Below, piece by piece: positions 61,155 to 64,000 of a stretch of 64,000 nt of DNA. Each line of letters starts with the position of its first letter. Position 1 is the stretch's first letter. The notes beneath the pieces were generated by a model. The model made no database searches, was not told where the DNA came from, and saw only the letters and a list, made by a program, of their open reading frames with translations. The stretch is from Macrotrachela quadricornifera. Its lineage: Eukaryota > Rotifera > Eurotatoria > Philodinida > Philodinidae. A program made the position numbers and the translations under genes. The stretch is from assembly GCA_022393335.1 (NCBI GenBank), contig JAJEKB010021076.1, positions 788,379 through 852,378 on the forward strand, given 5' to 3'.

Positions 61155-61270
61155 TGTGTTAGGCAACATGTTCGAGCGCGTGTCCGATGCCGACGCCAAC
61201 TCCACGCTGCAAGCGGCGTGAGAGGCCGGCGTCCGGTGTTTCAACACCGCCCCGGAATACCGCCGCCGAG
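61155..61270 (+). pseudogene. Scrap of bacterial-type aldo/keto reductase
   Basis: A GC-rich block reads LGNMFERVSDADANSTLQAA, a TGA, then EAGVRCFNTAPEY. This matches the N-terminal beta-alpha segment of aldo/keto reductases of the pyridoxal or fucose dehydrogenase group, in which a Gly-Asn-Leu-Phe turn is followed by Trp-Asp-Ala-Gly-Ile-Arg and Asp-Thr-Ala-Pro. The catalytic Asp position is Asn here, and a stop replaces the Trp. Only about 38 residues remain, so it is a dead fragment of a probably transferred gene, just downstream of the kinase. Confidence 0.65.
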
Positions 61271-61414
61271 CTGCGATGCAGATGAGCATCTAAAACTTTA
61301 TACACACAACGACGGCTTGATAGCCTCAATACTGACTACAAGTGTGGTGGCACTGTTCTTGGAGATTCAAGAACGAGAGATCGCGCTTAAGCTGCCTGCA
61401 CTGCTTACATTCAC

Positions 61415-62284
61415 TTAGATTCTTTGCTGCGCCAACTCCATACTCTTGATCCGAGAATCAGGATCAGGATCCAGCATCCTCACGATCAGCGACTCCTTTG
61501 CAGGCAAGGTCCTTCTCGTCTGCTCAACCTCCGCAAGCCAGACTTCCATCTCTCGCAAATGCTTCCCTCCTTCAAAATGCCTGCCACCCTGAAAACCATC
61601 AGGACCCTCAAACACTCCAGGTAATAAAAACTCATGCTTAGGTAATTTCACATAGCCGAGAGCGAACAACATTGTTATTCCTAGAGCCCACACATCTCCT
61701 TCTGGCTCTTTTCTTTTTTTCAAGTACTCGGGCGGCACATAAGATGGCGTTCCGGAGAAAATGAAGTAGTTCTTTCCCACCACAGAAAGGTTGAATGCTG
61801 CGCCAAAGTCAATCAAGACGCTATGCTTGTGCTTGCTTGACCACATGATATTTTCTGGCTTGACATCATCATGGACGATTCCATGCAAGTGTAAATGTGC
61901 TAGCGCGCTGGACATTTGAGTCAACAGGATATCACAATCGCTAACAGAGAGAGTGGACATCGTGTGGGAATCTATGCATTTGTCAAGACTGCAGCCTAAC
62001 TCGCGGCGAAGTGTAATGGTGAGTTCGGTACGGTCGAAGTCGAGGACTTTTGCGATGTTCTCCTTGAAAGAGATCGTAAGCAAAATGTTCTACTTGCAAT
62101 CGCTCAAAAGTTGAGAACTTACATGTGTGCCGGCGACTTTCAGTGCATCGAGCTCCTTTTTCCATCGATCTATCGTTCGAGGGTCGTCGTCTTGATTCTG
62201 GCTCCTCTTGATCACGACATTTGTGTCTTGTAGGGAACTGGCAATTATCACGGAGTGGTAGGTTTCTTCGAGGATATTACTCAT
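61415..62284 (-). CDS. Protein kinase, fungal-like
   Basis: Two exons (62123-62284 and 61415-62089) with a 33-bp GT-AG intron in phase 0 give 278 residues. Kinase landmarks: TNVVIKRS (ATP-binding Lys), HLHLHGIVHDDVKPENIM (catalytic loop, Asp), VLIDFGAAF (DFG) and GTPSYVPPEYL (activation segment, APE-like). DVWALGITMLF is subdomain IX. There is no Gly-rich loop, and the kinase is short, lacking regulatory regions. The compact form and the VHxDxKPENIM and PPEYL wording resemble serine/threonine kinases common in filamentous fungi. The GC content is clearly higher than in the flanks. It is likely horizontally acquired and now carries a very short intron. Confidence 0.85.
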
Positions 62285-63299
62285 GCCGTAGTGCTACAAC
62301 AAATGATAGAATAGCTTGATCAAGCGTGGGAATTATATTGGGGGCGCGTATGACCAGAAAGATGAAGCAATGGAGCTTTCTTGAAACATGAGAGTGTTTT
62401 ATACATTCGCGGGCATATATAGCGTTGTTTGGATAGAGTCATAACATTGCCGCATTGTTGATAGAGACTAACATGTTACAGTGTGGTGGAAAAAAAGTTC
62501 AGGGTCTATTTATTTCTCGTCGAGAAATCTACAAGTATGGACAGAATATTGGAGGTAACAAACCTCCCTTCGTTGCTACCGGTTGAAAATAAGAAGGTTC
62601 ATAAAAAAATATGAGAAGCGGTTCTTTTTTTGTAGGCTCTACTTCTGATCCTTACCGTTCCTTATAAAAGTGACAGTTAAAAACTTCGACACACATAAAC
62701 TCGACGTTTATCAACAAGAAAGGTAAAGAGCACAGAGAAACGAACGACTCACTGCCTCACTAAATAGAGGTAAAACTATATAACACAAGCATTTCTTGCA
62801 GTTGTGCAATTACAGAGACTGTAAAGCACTTTGTTTTGTTCTTTTGCAGATAATACTCCGTTCTCTGCGCTCATGGTGAAACAGAACAGAGTGAGATTCT
62901 TTTTTTCTTTCTTCAGTTTTATGTTATCGTTATTGCACAACAGCTAGGCAATCCTTTGCTGTCATGCGTTAGTTTCTATAAAGTGAGATTCATTGGACAT
63001 TTTTAAAATATTGTTGCCCTCAAAAGTTATAGGCTTCAGAAGAGGGGTCGGAAGAATGCGGTAAAATAGGCACAAAGAACAGGGATTCAGATAGCTTTTT
63101 AAGGAAGAGTGAAAGCTAGTTTTGGAGATAGTCGTGGGAAAGAGCACCATCATAGTCTTCTCGTATGTGTGAAGGGAATTAGGAAAAAAACAACAACAAC
63201 AAGAAGAGTTATAGTTACTCAACTTGCAGTCAGTCAGTTAGCTACATCTGTTTATTATTTTATTATTACTTTGTTGTTGTGAAGATGATGTTTATCGGG
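62285..63299. other. Intergenic region upstream of kinase
   Basis: No further gene is seen. A TATATAGCGTTG word at about 62416 may be the TATA region for the minus-strand kinase, but it is weak evidence. The rest is AT-rich. Confidence 0.3.
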
Positions 63300-63990
63300 A
63301 AGAGAAAAGACACACACTCAAGCAGAAAGACATCAGCTATATATACTCGTAAAAAGGAAAAGAAAGAATGTGCGGGCGGTGGAGCAAAACAAACAAAACA
63401 TATGGAGAATGAAGTGGGATGTATACGTGTGTGAAGGAGGAAGAATGTGAGAGGAGTATGAATGCGAAACAAATGCATGGGGGAGGAAAGAGGGTGTATC
63501 ATGTCCGATGGACATGACACCTCCCCTCACCGACGGAGATGCGCAACGCACATCGAAAAGAAACAACGAAAGGAGAAAAGAAAAAAGGGGGAGGAGCAAA
63601 ACAAAAAACAAATATGAGGAGCACAAATAATTGAGGAAAAAAGGAAGCAATATAAGAGTAGAAGATGAGAAAGACTCGGTTGTGAAAATCGGATAGACTC
63701 AGTGCCAAGCAGTTCATGAGTGCGATCGGTTTATTTCATCAAGTAGTAAGGAGCCAAGTTGAGGAAAAAGTGGTATAGAAAGTCATCGATTGAGTGAAGT
63801 AAGAATGCTGCTACACCATTCAGTTTGATTAACTTCACATTGTAAATACCGATTAATGAAAGATTGAAGGCACGTAACGTGCATCGAAAAGAGAGATGAG
63901 AGAGAATAAACATGAAGAGACGATAAGAAACAACCATTAGGGGGAGTACAAAGAGTTCAGAAAAGAGAAATGGAGGCATGAGGATTCAAT
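63300..63990. repeat. Purine-rich diverged tandem units
   Basis: The plus strand is strongly A/G-biased. Units with a CGCAACGCACATCGAAAAG core (63542) recur as CGTAACGTGCATCGAAAAGA (63873), and GGAGCAAAACAAAC blocks occur at 63380 and 63593. The palindromic GTCCGATGGACATGACAC word at 63502 also occurs near 15740. Long minus-strand frames here come from the scarcity of stop codons in pyrimidine-rich DNA. Confidence 0.55.
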
Positions 63991-64000
63991 GGATTATAAT

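Noticed and set aside
63266..63979. Several long minus-strand frames rich in Phe, Ser and Pro
   Set aside because: The DNA is strongly purine/pyrimidine biased and repetitive, so stop codons are rare by composition; no domain is visible.
1..64000. CRISPR arrays, tRNA and rRNA genes
   Set aside because: Tandem repeats here are contiguous or diverged without regular spacers, and no cloverleaf or rRNA core sequence was recognised by eye; a tRNA scan would be decisive.

Overview
The window looks like AT-rich animal DNA from a bdelloid rotifer (Rotaria/Adineta type). I base this on spliced genes with introns of about 35-60 bp, an ADP-ribosyltransferase (ART) fused to kinesin-light-chain-like TPRs, a two-TM protein family that I associate with bdelloids, a Penelope-like (Athena-type) retroelement, bacterial- and fungal-looking genes set among eukaryotic ones, and many short DNA transposons. 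The species assignment is inference; no rRNA or mitochondrial marker is present.

Layout. 1-7.5 kb: repeats and gene debris. 7.6-10.3 kb: a two-exon gene coding for a helical region, a TIR-like domain, ankyrin repeats and a C-terminal ART. 10.3-19.6 kb: repeats, several foldback elements and a mariner transposon whose transposase is complete except for one stop codon. 19.7-22.3 kb: a six-exon ferritin whose third intron is swollen by a Tigger/pogo element carrying a nested foldback MITE. 22.3-29.5 kb: large palindromes, some nested, and Tc1 debris. 29.5-30.3 kb: membrane-anchored cupin gene. 30.9-32.7 kb: GPCR pseudogene abutted by a MITE. 33.5-34.2 kb: intronless bacterial-like alpha/beta hydrolase. 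35.8-37.4 kb: decayed Penelope-like element. 38.1-40.5 kb: broken ART-TPR gene. 41.7-42.3 kb: Cys-rich type I membrane protein. 43-43.4 kb: LINE reverse-transcriptase debris. 43.8-48.2 kb: two paralogues of the two-TM family, the second with a TE-filled intron. 48.8-49.6 kb: inverted duplication of a zinc-binding gene fragment. 50.6-51.5 kb: MITE. 53.0-53.9 kb: orphan 7TM receptor. 54.4-57.2 kb: hAT-type element with an assembly gap, plus nested palindromes. 57.7-60.6 kb: a 2.9-kb TIR element with a 9-bp target duplication. 61.1-62.3 kb: fungal-like protein kinase next to a GC-rich scrap of a bacterial-type aldo/keto reductase. 63.3-64 kb: purine-rich repeats.

Two themes stand out. First, NAD+-handling proteins: a TIR-ANK-ART fusion and an ART-TPR relic lie about 30 kb apart. 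Second, most non-coding DNA consists of long near-perfect inverted repeats: a mariner-TIR family with TA target sites, and a family of about 620 bp with CGAGGG ends. Their transcripts could fold into long double-stranded RNA. I saw no tRNA, rRNA or CRISPR array.
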